A stretch of DNA of 64,000 nt from Sclerodactyla briareus (Eukaryota; Echinodermata; Holothuroidea; Dendrochirotida; Sclerodactylidae), in assembly GCA_026419785.1 (NCBI GenBank), contig JAODTK010005634.1, positions 682,001 through 746,000 of the forward strand. Reading direction: 5' to 3'. Position numbers and translations under genes: made by a program. The notes beneath the pieces are model-generated. The model was not told the origin of the DNA. It did no database searches and worked only from the letters and a program-made list of their open reading frames with translations. This document shows positions 24,243 to 37,210 of the stretch, piece by piece; the first letter of the stretch is position 1, and every line of letters starts with the position of its first letter.

Positions 24243-24612
24243 ATGCCAGCACCTCCCCCCAATTCCACGAGCGGGGGCTCCCCCCATGCCAAGCACTATG
24301 TTGGTACCCCTCCCCACCATGCCAACACCTGGTTGTACCTCCCCCATGCAGCACCTGGTTGTACCCCTCACCCCATGCCTCACCTGTCTGCACTCCTCCC
24401 CCCCATGCCAGCACCGGGTTGCACTCCTCCCGCCCCATGCCAGCACTAGTTTCATCCCTCCCCCCATGCCAGCACCTATTGCACCCCTCTCTCATCCCAG
24501 CACCTGGTTGCCCACCCCTCCCCCCATCCAGCACTGGTTGCAACCCCTCCCTCCATGCCAGCACCTGGTTGCACCCCTATCCCCATGCAGCACCTGGTTG
24601 CACCCCTTTGGG
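24243..24612 (+). repeat. Minisatellite, unit about 31 bp, roughly 12 copies
   Basis: The unit is close to ccccatgccagcacctgg followed by ttgcacccctcc. Copies range from about 28 to 34 bp and differ by substitutions and C-run length. The array ends at tttgggctg. It produces long frames on both strands (up to 198 codons) because stop codons are rare in the unit; these are not genes. Confidence 0.8.
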
Positions 24613-25095
24613 CTGTATTGGATAAATTAGCGAGAGCATCATCAGCTCATTTCACCCGCTTTTCAACAACTATTGCAAAGTCCAACTACCCTTGATATGA
24701 GTCATCAAATCTCATATGACATGTTAAGTTTTTTCCTCCCCCTTCCCCTATTTTACAGAAATGATGGCCTCACATCCACGTCACGGTTTCATTCATAGCT
24801 CCACATTGACACATGATTTAAGAAGCTACTTTCGTTTAGAGCAATACGCCTGAACATGCCTTTGATGCTTGTCTGTTTAACGGATTGTGTGCAATTCAAA
24901 ACCACACTGGTTGAGTTCACTGCAACTTTTGAAGGCGTCATGGACAAATTGAAGTAAGGCCAATACCGCCAATGGAGCTTGACTCCCATGAATCTAAACT
25001 AGATTACAACTATAGCCCACACGGTGACCATGCTATGTTCATTTGATTTTGCAGTACCATGTAGAGTATATTTCTCTGCCAATGCAAGTATCAAC

Positions 25096-26168
25096 TAGTG
25101 TTCAACGATTATCGGTATCGGAAAATCGGCCCGATTATGGCTAATCGGAATAGATCGGAATCGGTAAATTACTCACCTAGTTCCGATCACAGATACGCTT
25201 ACCCATAACACCTGGGCATCAGAAATTTCAACATTTCCGCTCAAAATTGGAACACATGTACGTACACACATTTGGGCACCCCCTCCCCCTCCAACCCCCT
25301 TCCCCGATGAATAAAACTCACAAAACGATCGGTTCATTCCCGTAACATAACTAGGTTAGATGCTGCATCGCGTTATACACTGCACATATGACCTGAGACC
25401 ACTCAAGCTACGAAAGGCATGATGCTACCACATAACCATGCCTCGATTTGGCATTTTAACGAAGCAAGACACGGCCTGGAATTTGATTGGATTGTGCTAA
25501 AATTCATGCGAAAAAAACTAATAATTATCATCGGTGCCCCCAGTGGGGAAATTGAGGAATAAACCATTCATTCATGCATGAGTAAAGTAGGTCTACGCGA
25601 GTAACAGGCCACAGCAACATTTTAGGAATCGGCGACCGCTACAGCTCTGAGTGGTCGTGCTTAACCACAGGGCCAATGGAAAACCCCCCATAGACGTAAG
25701 TTGTGGTGGGAGATGATAGAACGTTTAATGGTACCGCACTACATTGGTACAACATACACATTGTGTTTGTGTACGGTGTATGCCACAAAAAGTATTTTCA
25801 GGCTTCTCGTCAGCTGGCCGCACGTATCGACTTTCGATATTTCACAAGAGTATCGGAGCTTCGAAATCCATTTCGAAAAGCGCATATATTATTTGTGTTC
25901 CGTCACCGGGAACCAAACAGATGCAGGCAATAAAAAAGCTGATCGAGAGGTATTGACTTGAAAATAAAGCTGAATTATGACTACCCCTGTAGGCCTATTG
26001 ATTGGATTTAACTCAGGGAAGGTGCCTTACGTAAGCAATGCATGTGAACGGTGTACTGTTGCTGACTTGAATAATCGGTTATCGGTATCGCGAATCGGAC
26101 AACGATTATGGAAAAAAATAATCGGTAATTCGGTAACATCCGGACATTGACATAATGTTTGAACACTA
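25096..26168. mobile_element. hAT-like non-autonomous DNA transposon
   Basis: The ends are TAGTGTTCAA at 25096 and its inverse TTGAACACTA ending at 26168, ten bases perfect, extended imperfectly around ATTAT. Both sub-terminal regions are crowded with ATCGG or CGATTA motifs (25104-25170 and 26071-26140). hAT elements often have short TIRs and such sub-terminal motif clusters. No transposase frame is present in the 1.07-kb interior. I could not find a matching 8-bp target duplication, so the superfamily is inferred from end sequence and motif layout. Confidence 0.6.
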
Positions 26169-27324
26169 GTTATTTGCTTCACAATCTTGAACACTTCACC
26201 TTTCTCTTCCCCTGAAATACAAGCAAATCCAGGAAGAATTTCGGCCCTACCAAACAAAAAAAACACTCACCAGTATTGCTAGTGTGGTCCTAATAATTTC
26301 CAACGGTAAGGATATTGAGCTCAATGCATATTCCCACGATCTTAACGGAATGCCAATTACATCAAGAATACGCACACATAGCATCCTGACTTGATCAAGT
26401 ACGGGCGCCCTGACAGTCAATGCTACATAAAATCACACAGATAAAAAAACCGCCCATGTGCCAATATGTGTGTGACCCAACACACAAACCAACTTGAAAG
26501 ACCTGAACACTAGCGGGCCCTCTCATGGTGACAACCTTCAAACTAGGAATGACCGACACATGACAGGAGGCAATAACAGCCGGTGTCAAGTTGCACAACT
26601 ACTTGTGTAACAGGAATCCGACAGCCAGAATAGACATTCTCACCTAGCCATGCGGAAAATCCAGCAACTTACAGCAAATATCCTTGGGGGGGGGGGCGCT
26701 GCCATACAGCAGGCTGATTTAACCATCTAAGCACAATCCAATATGCCCTATGACTTCACAAAAAACCACGACACAATTAAACTCCAATAAACATTTCACA
26801 GCAAATCCTGCCCCACTCACAAATATTAGGTTAACTGTCTTGACACTCGCCCAGGGGGAACTGCCCAAACACTCCCCCACAATGGCTTTGGCTAAGAGCC
26901 CATATTCCTTGTAACCCTTGGGTGTTGCCAATCAACAATTATGCATCAGACCAACTCCTTTCTGTGGCGCATCTACATCCAACCAGGCCCTGGAATGTCT
27001 AGCCTTCTGACCTGGATGGCAGGTCTTTTTTGTGTGCTTGTGTTTGCAGGTGGGGTTAGCTATGGTTTCCAATTCCAATAAGGACATGGGTGATCAGGCA
27101 GGCAGGGGTATTCGTGCAAGGTGGAGAGCTGTGCCTAGGAGGTATGTTCCCTTCACCATGGTTGTGAATATTTGTGAATATCTTATTTATGGCCAATAAA
27201 TGTAACCAGGGCAGAGCACGGGAGAGTTGAATGCATCATAGTAACATATGTGGGTCATGACAGCCTGAGTTTGATAGCTGCATTCAAGCAGCTTGACAGT
27301 CACAAGTACATCTCAGGGGAAAGA
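26169..27324. other. No supported feature
   Basis: No conserved frame or second repeat copy was seen. A G-run lies at about 26686. Confidence 0.3.
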
Positions 27325-27342
27325 GGGGGGGGGGGGGGGGGG
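27325..27342. repeat. Poly-dG tract of 18 bases
   Basis: Uninterrupted G flanked by aaga and aggggg. One of six G-runs of 17 bases or more in the window. Confidence 0.8.
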
Positions 27343-27619
27343 AGGGGGTTACCAAAGGTGGCCTACAACTAGTGTCCAAGACCCTGCCAGGGGCGAAAAC
27401 AGATAACGATGATTACCTCAACCCCCTACCCCTATAATGGTAGTCCGGCACCTGCCTTCCGACAATTCCGATTTTGTCCTTCCGCGATTTTGTAATTCTT
27501 TTAACTATGTAGTAACAGCAGAGTGTATGGGTGTGTGGGCTTGGTGTGTTTGTGACGCTCTTTGTGAGCATGATATCTAGAAAAGAAAAAGAATCCATCA
27601 AGTTCAAATTAGATAGGTG

Positions 27620-27960
27620 GTGACAGTTATGAAGGGGAAAGAACCCTGTCATTTTGGGATCAGGACTGAGGTCACCTGAGATCAACAAAGGTCAAAGACT
27701 GAAAAAAGCTGTGAGCAATGATAGCTGTGCAACAAAATAACGTTGTAGGAGCGCTAATATTGTCATAACGGGTTGCCTTGAAGAGTAGATGATCCCTTGG
27801 CTTTGGGATCAGGCCAAAGGTCAACAGAGGTCAAAGTCTGGAGAGCTCAATGTGGCACAATAATGTGCAGCCTGTGGTGGGAGCTCATAATCGCTATGAA
27901 GGGCTCACGATTGGTTGGGGTTCAGGTCAAGGTCACCCAAAATCACAGTCACATTAATAA
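27620..27960 (+). repeat. GGTCA-rich tandem repeat (family F), period about 140 bp
   Basis: The phrase (t)ttgggatcagg..aggtca...aggtcaaag(a/t)ctg occurs at about 27652 and 27802, with a third decayed copy at about 27915 (ggttcaggtcaaggtcaccc). Each copy carries two or three AGGTCA half-sites. It does not share ends with families B or H. Confidence 0.5.
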
Positions 27961-29490
27961 GGGATAAAAACAAATGTTCATTCGCCTGGGGGTAGCACAG
28001 TCAAGGAGTCACTGAGCCCTTGGGTTTTGTTTCGATATTATCTCAGTTTTGTGAATGGTCTCTGTGAATACCTCCCTACCCCCACATGGTGGTGGGAGGA
28101 GGTCGGGAACTCCTGTCAGAAGAGCCAGCCCGAGGATGGCAAAACGGCGGTATTAGGCGGGACTGAGGCCGAACGATATGCTGAACAAATTAATATTATG
28201 CAAACAATTTTTCCCATCGATCAATGTTGGGAGTTGATGAATTATTAGAATGTTGACACAATGAACATGGCACATAGGTAGCGACCCTGCCCTAATTACA
28301 GTATCCAAAGGAGGTTTGAGGGGGTCATGCAATAGAAAGTGCATAATGGCACCAATCCAACTTCATGTATCAGCGAACAAGTTTCAGGTCTGGCCCTCGA
28401 TAAAGTTGTTTCCCAGAAACAAGACGTTGAAAAAGGCTTCCTTGAAAATGTATATGCCGCCACCTCGCTGAAAAAAAAACTATAAAAAAAAATCATCTTT
28501 GGGAGTGGAGTCAAGTGACACAGGCACCCCAATGCCCTTTTAATCAGCAAAGCGGCTATAAAACTCTTGGAAAGGTGATCAAAGCCCATAAAAGGGGCAT
28601 CATGCCAGATTACCCTGGACAAAGGGCTGAGGCCATGGCAGTTGAACAAAGTCCAAACGAAACTCTTTGTAAGGGGACTGGAGGCTTGTACAAATACCAC
28701 AATATCGTAACAATTATTTAAGGGAGGCTATGCTGGATATAACACGCTACTAGAAAGAGGTTAATAACAATGGATGGAGAGTGCCTGCCAACTGGATTAC
28801 ACTCAATGACCTAGATTTGGGCAGTTTGAATGGTTTGGGAGCCAGTTGAACTCTGCCAGGGAATATCCCATTTTGTAGTACTATTTATCCACTGTGAACT
28901 GACCAGCTTGCCTTTTTACTGCTGGAAATGTATACCGTTATCTTTCTGTATACGATCTGGGCGCCTACAGGAAGGGGGAGGGGAGGATGGCTAGTAGATA
29001 AGAACTTGACACACTCTCATGGTGTGAACTCCGTTTAAAGGACTGATATACATGCCACTATCACACCACATAATGATAATGTTTAGCCCCCCTGATATTT
29101 GACTCATTATATCAGTAATCACATCATTCCACACACCATTTAAAGCATTTAACAATTGTTTTTACCCATTGTTTATTTAATTTTTTGTAAAGAAGAAACA
29201 AAGCTGTTGATACCTCTGAATGACCACCGAACAGTACACATTCATAACAACAGTACACTGCGATAGTTATCGATATTGACAATGATATTGCATGACTTGC
29301 ATTGTTGAAAAACTGAGATTAGCACCAATCAGTTACACGTTAAGGGGGGGAGGAGGGGGGTTGAGGTCGGCGGAAATGAAGGAAGTGCACCCGTCATCAA
29401 TAAGTACAATTTACACATGCTGTTGCCAAATATTTGCTAAGGTAACAGCTGCAAATCTATACTGACTAAGAATGCCAAAAGGCTTAGTGG
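27961..29490. other. No supported feature
   Basis: A 134-codon minus frame at 28296-28700 has no recognisable motif and no good splice signals. Nothing else stands out. Confidence 0.3.
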
Positions 29491-30504
29491 TGATTCCTTT
29501 TTTTTTTTTTTTTTTTTTTTTCAAACTCTCCTGACAAATCTATAGGCAGACCACTCAAGGACAAATGGGAGATGTACCAGCTCATCATGGGAAAACATAA
29601 AAGTCTGACAAATGTCCCATTTTCCTGACCAACCAATAGGTTTCCTATACTCTTGAATGATAGATTCCAAGGATTTCAGACTTTGACCGTGGTGACCTCA
29701 AACAAAGGTTCTGTACTCAATCATTAGGACACAATACCAAGTATGACTTTCATCTGTTCAGGTGGGGTCCAGTTATCATGTTCACACGCCCACACAAAAT
29801 GCCAAAATTACTGACTTTTCACAAATTCCCTCTTTTTGACCAACATTATCCCAGGACCTATACCAAAAACAATAGGGTTCCTGCACTACCCATAAGAAAG
29901 CTACACCCAAAATTAGAACAATCAGCCCAATCGTTCTGGACTTATCATGTTCACAAAGTTTTAGACTTTGACCTCTGGTGACCTCAGATGACCTCTGACA
30001 TGACCCCAAAACAATAGGGTTTATGTGTACTCATCCATGGGGAACCACAATACCAAGTATGAGCTTCATCCATCCAGGTGGGGTCAAAATTATCCGTGTT
30101 CACAAGCACAAAATTGGCCAAAGTTCTATTGTGACCAAATTCACCCCCGACTTACACCAAAAACAATTAGTGTTCCTGTACTCACCATAAGAAAGCTACA
30201 ACACAAATTTGAATCCATCAGACCAATTCATTCTGGACTTATTGTGCTCACAGCTTTTCAGCTTTGACCCTGGTGACCTCAGATGACCTCTGACTGACCC
30301 CAAAAATAATAGGGTTCATGTAATTATCATGGGGAAACCCACCTAAAAAGTATGCGCTTCATCCATCCAGGTGGGTCGGGTTATCGTGTTCACAGCCCAG
30401 CGTAACTAAACACATACTACATACAACAAATACACACACCCAAAGATGTAATTGAATGTTTGCCGTGTTTTCTGCATAAATTCCTCTGCTTCGTCAAGGA
30501 ATCA
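29491..30504 (+). mobile_element. Family B element, copy 1: TIR element with internal TGACCT array
   Basis: The left end is TGATTCC at 29491, followed by a 25-T run that replaces part of the repeat. The right end is GTCAAGGAATCA at 30504, the inverse of TGATTCCTTGAC. The preceding aatgccaaaaggcttagtg is shared with copy 3. The interior has three units of about 280-320 bp marked by agactttgacc..., acaatagggtt, tcatggggaa and cttcatccatccaggtggg, starting near 29679, 29961 and 30260. Half-sites are TGACCT spaced by 4 bp. There is no coding capacity. It resembles a MITE with an amplified core. Confidence 0.65.
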
Positions 30505-33175
30505 AAAATCAATTTTAGGGTGGCAAAGATGCATCGATCACTTAGGTCCCATGCGCCACCCCCCCCCCTCCCCGTAGGTACGTTCCCCTGTGAGTTCGTC
30601 ACTGCCTGATCGATCATGTTCACACCATTACAGGGGGACAGTATCTGACGGAATATTGGCCATTTGGCCTAAGATCATCTCAATCGTTTTTGGTATCTAA
30701 TACACTCAGTCACTCATTTACTGTATATAATCCAGCTATGTGGAATAGGGTCAAAAAACTTTAAATGCTTGCCAATATTGTCTGAGGACTGCAATTCAGA
30801 GTCGGTAGCATACTTGCAATTGTATGTAATTTAAATGATGTGGCATTCAGCAATATGTATATATGGCCAAAAGGTTCGTACAGAAATGGGTATGTTGCTT
30901 GTATTATTGTCACGAGGGAAACTATCCCACGGTATACTGGCCAATTCATTGTATTGATAAATTATAGTAACTCTATAGTGTAACTAGTAGTATTTCAAAT
31001 CATCAAGCTGATTTGTTTGTTGATTTGATAATGAAAACTTACTGTGGCTTTTCAACTGATTGTTACTGGACGATCACGCATATCCTCAACCATAATATTA
31101 AAAAACCAGCGTTGCCAGGAACTCGTGTAGCAATTTGGGAAGGAGTTGTAGATAGAAAACTGTAAGAGTTAAAGCTTTGTGTACACAACTGACGTAAATA
31201 AACTTCCCATAGTTGTGTAGCAATTTGATCATTTGTGGAGCATTTCCCGATACAACGCCACTATTTGAAACGTCAACAACCCCCATAACCACTAAGCTAC
31301 ATTCACATTTATCGTTAGCAGCAACACAAGGCGACAGTAAGCAATTCCAAACTTATGTATGCAATATTTTTTGCCCTGGCCTTTGCTGTTGCCATTAGGT
31401 GAATGCCGACCTCAAAAATTTCATGGGTTTCCCGTAATGCAACGTGAAGCCTGTGCAGTGACTATATTAATATTTTGAAGACTGCAAGTAAACAATTTAG
31501 GCTCACAAAAAGACACCAATGTGCGGATATCTCAACAAGAGCAATTGTATACCGGTACAAACTGTTCCAACCTTGTCCTGTATCATAAAAAGAAAAATCA
31601 GAAAGTGCTGTAATTGCATCCTGATCCATCATTCATACTAACCATCATTGGTCATGTGGTCGACTATTCAACGGTGAATTGAGACTATCACGTTAAGGGG
31701 GGACTGATGTATGAAAGGTCTACCCGACCGCATTTCATTGGGTGATACAAGTCACCTGCCGCCTACACAAACATGGCAATTAACACAAATCACAAATCCC
31801 AAGACCGCGTTTACAGCAAACATGATGTTAACGAACGAGAAGGATCCGATGTGAATAGCCAGCAGTTATGAGCGAGTACTGAGAATGAGAATGTTTTGTT
31901 GAATCTAGGATCATTACAACAGAAAATCTTGCTAAGTCATACACTTAGTAATAGTGTGTCACTTGGGTATCATTTCAATGGCCATCATACAATGGAGAAG
32001 TGGAAAATTCAAATGAATCCAACCTAATATACTGTAGGAGTTGGTGGAAATAAACATATTTAGTTGAATGGGAGAGACGATTGTTCAAAGTTCATAGTGA
32101 ACACTATAATTGTAGACTTTGCAGGAAGTGAATTCAACCGAGATTCTGGCAAAAGAGGGGACGATGGGGGTGCCAGTTGAGATAGGGTTCAAATTCGCCA
32201 GGATAAGACTAGTAGGCAAGAATGGGGGGGGGGGGGGGGGATGGTGTAAGTATGGAAAGTTGAGGAGGGTGAAGTGGGCCGTTGTTTTTACCAAAGAATC
32301 GTATTGATAGTCATGACAAGCCAGCCTGTTGCTTCCCATTCACACCTATTTCCTAATTATGCTAGAATTGTCAGATTCGGAGGAAAATGAACACTCTGGA
32401 CGGCTCATTGACTATGCTTCACAACTGGGCTATTCAAGTATCTGTCACTGAGGTGTCAGCGGTAGTGCACAGTTTACCTGATCTGAAAACAAACAAAGAG
32501 AACCAATAGTGTGTAGTGCAGGCCTAACCAATATACCAATGTTTCATTGCAAATTTTCTAAACCAGTTTCATATGTCATGTCAGAGGATGTTGAATTGGC
32601 GTATAAGAACCAAATCACCTATAAATGTACATTTGTAGCTGTATTCTTCTGATCCCCCCCCCCCCTTGTATGTGCTAACAGTCAAGAAGTGGAAGTAAGG
32701 GTACAGCTGCTGAGTAAACTAGAGAACAATGGTTTCAGTAGCTCAACCGAACAAAACGGGTATGATGTGTTTGTGTTATTGGAGTTGTGCAATGATTTCA
32801 GTTATTATGACCTTGGGACACTGAGGAGCATCATGAAGATAGACAACTTCATTTGGGAGAGAAGATACATGAGTTTTTCATCAATGGCCCATTAGGCTCG
32901 TTCAGTGACTGTGGGGGTGGTCAAATGTCACCCAGTAGTCAATTATATTATGTCCAACTCAGGTCATGTCCATCAAGCCTGAGATTTAATGGCATATTAT
33001 AGAGTCACGATTTGAAACCCTTTTAACCCCTTTTATGACCCTCCTATGGGACCATAAGTTACTCCTAGTCAATGAGGGGTCAATAAAACATTGTGACCCA
33101 CGTCTGTCAAGAATCATCGAGCCACATATGAACATTTTTGTGCCCGAAAACGAAAGTTTACAGACGGGATAGATG
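30505..33175. other. Non-coding stretch; poly-G at 32224-32240
   Basis: A 17-base G-run lies at 32224. At 32689-32895 a 68-codon plus frame (VRVQLLSKLENNGF...) follows a ctaacag acceptor-like site after a C-run, but it has no recognised domain. Nothing else is supported. Confidence 0.3.
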
Positions 33176-33247
33176 AAGGATGGATGGATGATGGATGGAT
33201 GGATGGATGGATTGTGATGAATGGATGGATGAATGAATGGATGCATG
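33176..33247 (+). repeat. (GGAT)n microsatellite
   Basis: Interrupted GGAT/GGATGAAT tetramers over about 72 bp. The isoleucine/histidine/proline-rich minus frame over it is an artefact. Confidence 0.85.
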
Positions 33248-33339
33248 GGCGGGATGTGGATAGAAATATGGAAGAAAACAACGCGACCACCACAGCTACA
33301 CCCTAACTTTCAGCTTGATGGACAAGCATTCTGACTTAT

Positions 33340-33894
33340 CCTCTTCACATTTTCAGACTTTTGACCTTGATGACCTCAAATGACCTTCGGACCCTGACCC
33401 CAAAACTACAGAGATCATCATGTACTCAGTATGGTGAACCCACATACAGAGAATGAGCTTCATTCATCCAGTGTGGGTCGGTTATTCTATTCACAAGACT
33501 AAAGTTGCCAGAATTTCAATTGTCAACAACAAAAAATTGCCCCAAAAGGACCCCTGGTTCTTCACCAAAAAAAACAGGGTGCTTGTACTAGCCCATAAGA
33601 AAGGCTACACGCCGACGTCAACTGATTGAACCCAAATTCTAGACTTAGTCATCTTCACATTCACACGATTTCAGACTTTGACCTCAAATGACCTCAGATG
33701 ACCTTTAACCTGACCCCAAAAACAATAGGGACATGTACTCATCATGGGGAACCCACATAACAAGTATGAGCTTCACCAATCCAGGTGGGGTCGGGTTATG
33801 CTTTCACAAGCCTGTATCCACAAACAAACACATACACAAATACATACAACACCACTGCGTGACTGCATAGATTCCCTGATGAAGTCAAAGGAAG
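33340..33894 (+). mobile_element. Family B element, copy 2, 5'-truncated
   Basis: Two core units (ttcagacttttgacc at about 33352; ttcagactttgacc at about 33672) with the same order of markers as copy 1: tcatggggaaccc, aagtatgagcttca, ccaggtgggg. The right end, after cacatacacaaatacatac, is gcatagattccc...gaagtcaaaggaag, a decayed form of the shared end. The left TIR is absent. Confidence 0.6.
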
Positions 33895-36082
33895 AAAATT
33901 ACATGATGACCCGAGATTACCTTTGACCACAAAATCCTGAACATTTGTCAATGATACTAAGAACCAACTTTATAATAATGAAGAGCCCCTGGACCATTTG
34001 TGCATGGACAGGGGGGTATGCCCTCACAGTCACAGCCTGGAGCTACCATGTCTTTAACTGTTAAAACCCTGCCCAACGCTTCCAGAACTACCCCCCAGTA
34101 TTACCATACCATGATGTGTGCCAAAATTCTTCCTAATTGACATGAAGGTTGTTTTCATCGAACTTTTCTGTAATCTCTGTCCAACCTTAAGAAGGTATGC
34201 CCCTAATGCCTAGTAAGGTACACATACTGAATTCAAATCATGTCAGTGAAACACATCTGGTGATATTTGGGGGGGCCCAAAAAAAAAACTAATAAATATA
34301 AAAAAAGAAACTAACCTGCCTGCTTCATCTCTGTCACAGGCGAATGGGGGTTAAAACAATATGATTCCGATCGTTAAAAAGTTCCACATCTGATCCGATT
34401 CAGTGAAAGTGAGCAGACAGCTATCCAGTAATAGTACCACTGTTCACATGGTAATTGTAAGCCTCAGTATTATCTGCACGTTGATTCCTGTCTAAGAGTA
34501 CAGATTTCAACACAATTCATAACACTCTGCACAGTGACACACGCACCCCAGTGTAACAATATCCACGGGCAACGTTACATGTTCGCTCATCCAGTACTAT
34601 AACATCCAGTAATCTCCTGAGGCAAGTGAACCAAGTAACAAACAAGCGTCATTGTGTCACCTCAGTCTGGGATATGGGCTGGCTGATATCAACCCCCATA
34701 CATCAGCCCACTAATTAACTGCCCACACCCGACAAATGGACAGCAAAGTCAACAGTTGCAAAGGGTTAGCTGCTGCTGCCTTGCCCCTCCTTTCGATATT
34801 ATCCGGGGACGGCGGCGTTACGATCCATCTGCCTTCCCCCAGACGAGAGAGTTGATGTGTGTGGCTAATACTGCAGTTAGTTAAACCGCCAAGGGAACGT
34901 AAGGCAAGTACGGTTGCTGCTGCAGGACTCCACACGAGGGTTCAAAATACATTGATACCGATCCACCCTGGTGAGTCAACTGCATCTGATGGTTCCATAA
35001 TTGAATGTCCATGATTTAGCTACAGCTATAATAAACAGCCAAGACCTGCACATAATATGACAGCCCCCCAGAGTACCGATAGGTTACTAGATTTAACATA
35101 AGAATCCATTGAGGGCCACGGGAAGTGCACTGAAGGCATTATAACACACAAACACCTCTCCTGGCTCGAGATCAGCACAGTGCAAGAATCCAAAGCCGAT
35201 CGAAGTTCATTCACCAGGTCCGCAGGGATCCACGGATGCTGTACACATGACTGAGTATACAATCATGTTGCCATACAGGGCTTGTGATAACAACATATCT
35301 TATAGCCACACACTGCTATACGCACACAGCGGCAGTCCACAAGCACCAGCGATGGGCGGGCGGGCTGGCTTGAGGCTGGCTGTCTGGCTGAACCCCTACA
35401 GTGTCAAAATGAGGGGCTCTTCAAATCATACTGGTTGGAAGAGGGACAGGATCTGATTATATCTGGGGCTAAAAGGTTGTTTTTAATGATATGCACTCCT
35501 GGAACGGATAGGTATAGAAATCAGGTGCGAGCCTCCCTGCCTGCTGTGGGGTAACTGGATCGAGGAAATTTGAACGGCGTGAAATCAATTCACTTAGGGT
35601 AGCATTATAGCAGGACAGATAATAAAGGTCAGGAAAAAATGGAGGTTGAAGGAGAAACGGAAATGGATGTTGGTGTGGTATTGGGGGTGGTTGGAAGGGA
35701 AAGGGGGATTTTGGGTGGTTTGTTTAAAAAAAATGCTGCTTCTTATATCAATCTGGATTCAGGACTTGTGATGGAGTGAACTTTTCAGGCTTCAATAGGA
35801 TGGAATCATATATTGGCAAGATTATATATACAATACAAAACTCACTATAAAGCCAAGAATTGATTGCATTGAAGATACAAATGATATAAGATTAGGGTTA
35901 TATAGGTAGTTGGGTACATTACGGTATTTGTGTACATAGGAATTGTGATGCTTTGGAGCGGAGTGTTGCTGGTGTTTCTTTCCTATTCTTTTCGAGGGGG
36001 GGGGAAGATGGGAGGGGTCAGAATTTGGTCTCCCCTGCGTGAATGATCCATACCTTTTCAGTGGCATTGAAAGGAGAACCCA
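33895..36082. other. No supported feature
   Basis: Only short frames are present; none is convincing. A-runs lie at about 34277. Confidence 0.3.
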
Positions 36083-36099
36083 GGGGGGGGGGGGGGGGG
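36083..36099. repeat. Poly-dG tract of 17 bases
   Basis: Uninterrupted G after agaaccca and before ctgttgg. The 101-codon minus frame here is polyproline-led and not credible. Confidence 0.8.
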
Positions 36100-37092
36100 C
36101 TGTTGGCATTCTTCCAGTACACCTCATATCACATTAGACTCTTGCCAGTATATGACCATAAACACAATTTGTTGGAATATAAGTAGTCCTTGACAATCAG
36201 GCAAACAGAAAATATTGTATTAATGGGTATTTATGGAGATGTAAGCCTGCTCTGATTAATTTTATTGGTATGATACCCCTTGACACATGCATATCAGTGG
36301 CTCATTCAGACATTCAGCAGGGTTGAGTTTCACTCTTTTTTTGTGTGTCTCCAACTGGGGTAATTTCCATAAAAACAGCCTGCCAGGAATTCTAAGTTTC
36401 AGCTTCAGGTGACTTCAGCCATTACTGAGTATAGTGTGTATTGTGTGATCTCAAACCCAACCAATCAATGTGGAGGCTTACCATTATCGTCCTCTGGCAA
36501 AGTTCTGCTACTGAAATTCGAAACAGTGTTGTGATGTGAAGGGAGTTTATGTGGACCTTGAATCTCAACTTCCCTTGTGTAGCACACACATGTTCATGCG
36601 ACATCGGACAGCCTTCTGATTTCATTTCATTCCTAAGGTTCAATGGGGCCAATGAAGGCTCATCAAGAAACCCTGGCCGTATTGATCGAGGATGAGCACT
36701 GGCAGTAACTCCCGTCTCTTCTTGAGTGGTCAGTTATCAAGGCAACCAACCCCAACCTGACCACTTTCTCAGACCTGGATGGGCCGAAGATTCACTGCTC
36801 ACAGCTGACAGAACTTACTACAAATAATGTGAAACAACTACAAATCCACAAGTCCACTTGCATTACAGTGGAACCAGGAAATAGAGACAAAGACCTTGTC
36901 AGTCACAATGCAAGTACAGCCACCCAGGGAGAAACACATTGGTGTACGTTGTGACTTGAACTCTTGAACTTGAATGCTAATGCATGCAAAGGGTCACCGC
37001 CGATACAGCCCTGCCACTCTCTACATAATATGGCTACATATCATGTGAATTCTTACTGCACATACTCAGCATATTAGAACCAGGATGCCAGG

Positions 37093-37210
37093 ACACCCCC
37101 TACCTGCATGCTTCACCAAGCAGTAGCCTATACGATAATTCAATTGACCCCCCCCCCCACACCCCCTAACTGCATGCTTCACCAAGCAGCAGCCCATACG
37201 ATAATCCAAT
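37093..37210 (+). repeat. 66-bp tandem duplication
   Basis: acaccccctacctgcatg... at 37093 recurs at 37159 and includes cttcaccaagcag(t/c)agcc(t/c)atacgataat. Two copies differ at about four positions plus a C-run. This is a local recent duplication. Confidence 0.65.

Noticed and set aside
23859-24630. Frames of 109-198 codons on both strands
   Set aside because: Length is due to a 31-bp minisatellite that lacks stop codons.
28296-28700. 134-codon minus frame
   Set aside because: No recognised motif, no splice signals, and biased by flanking A-runs.
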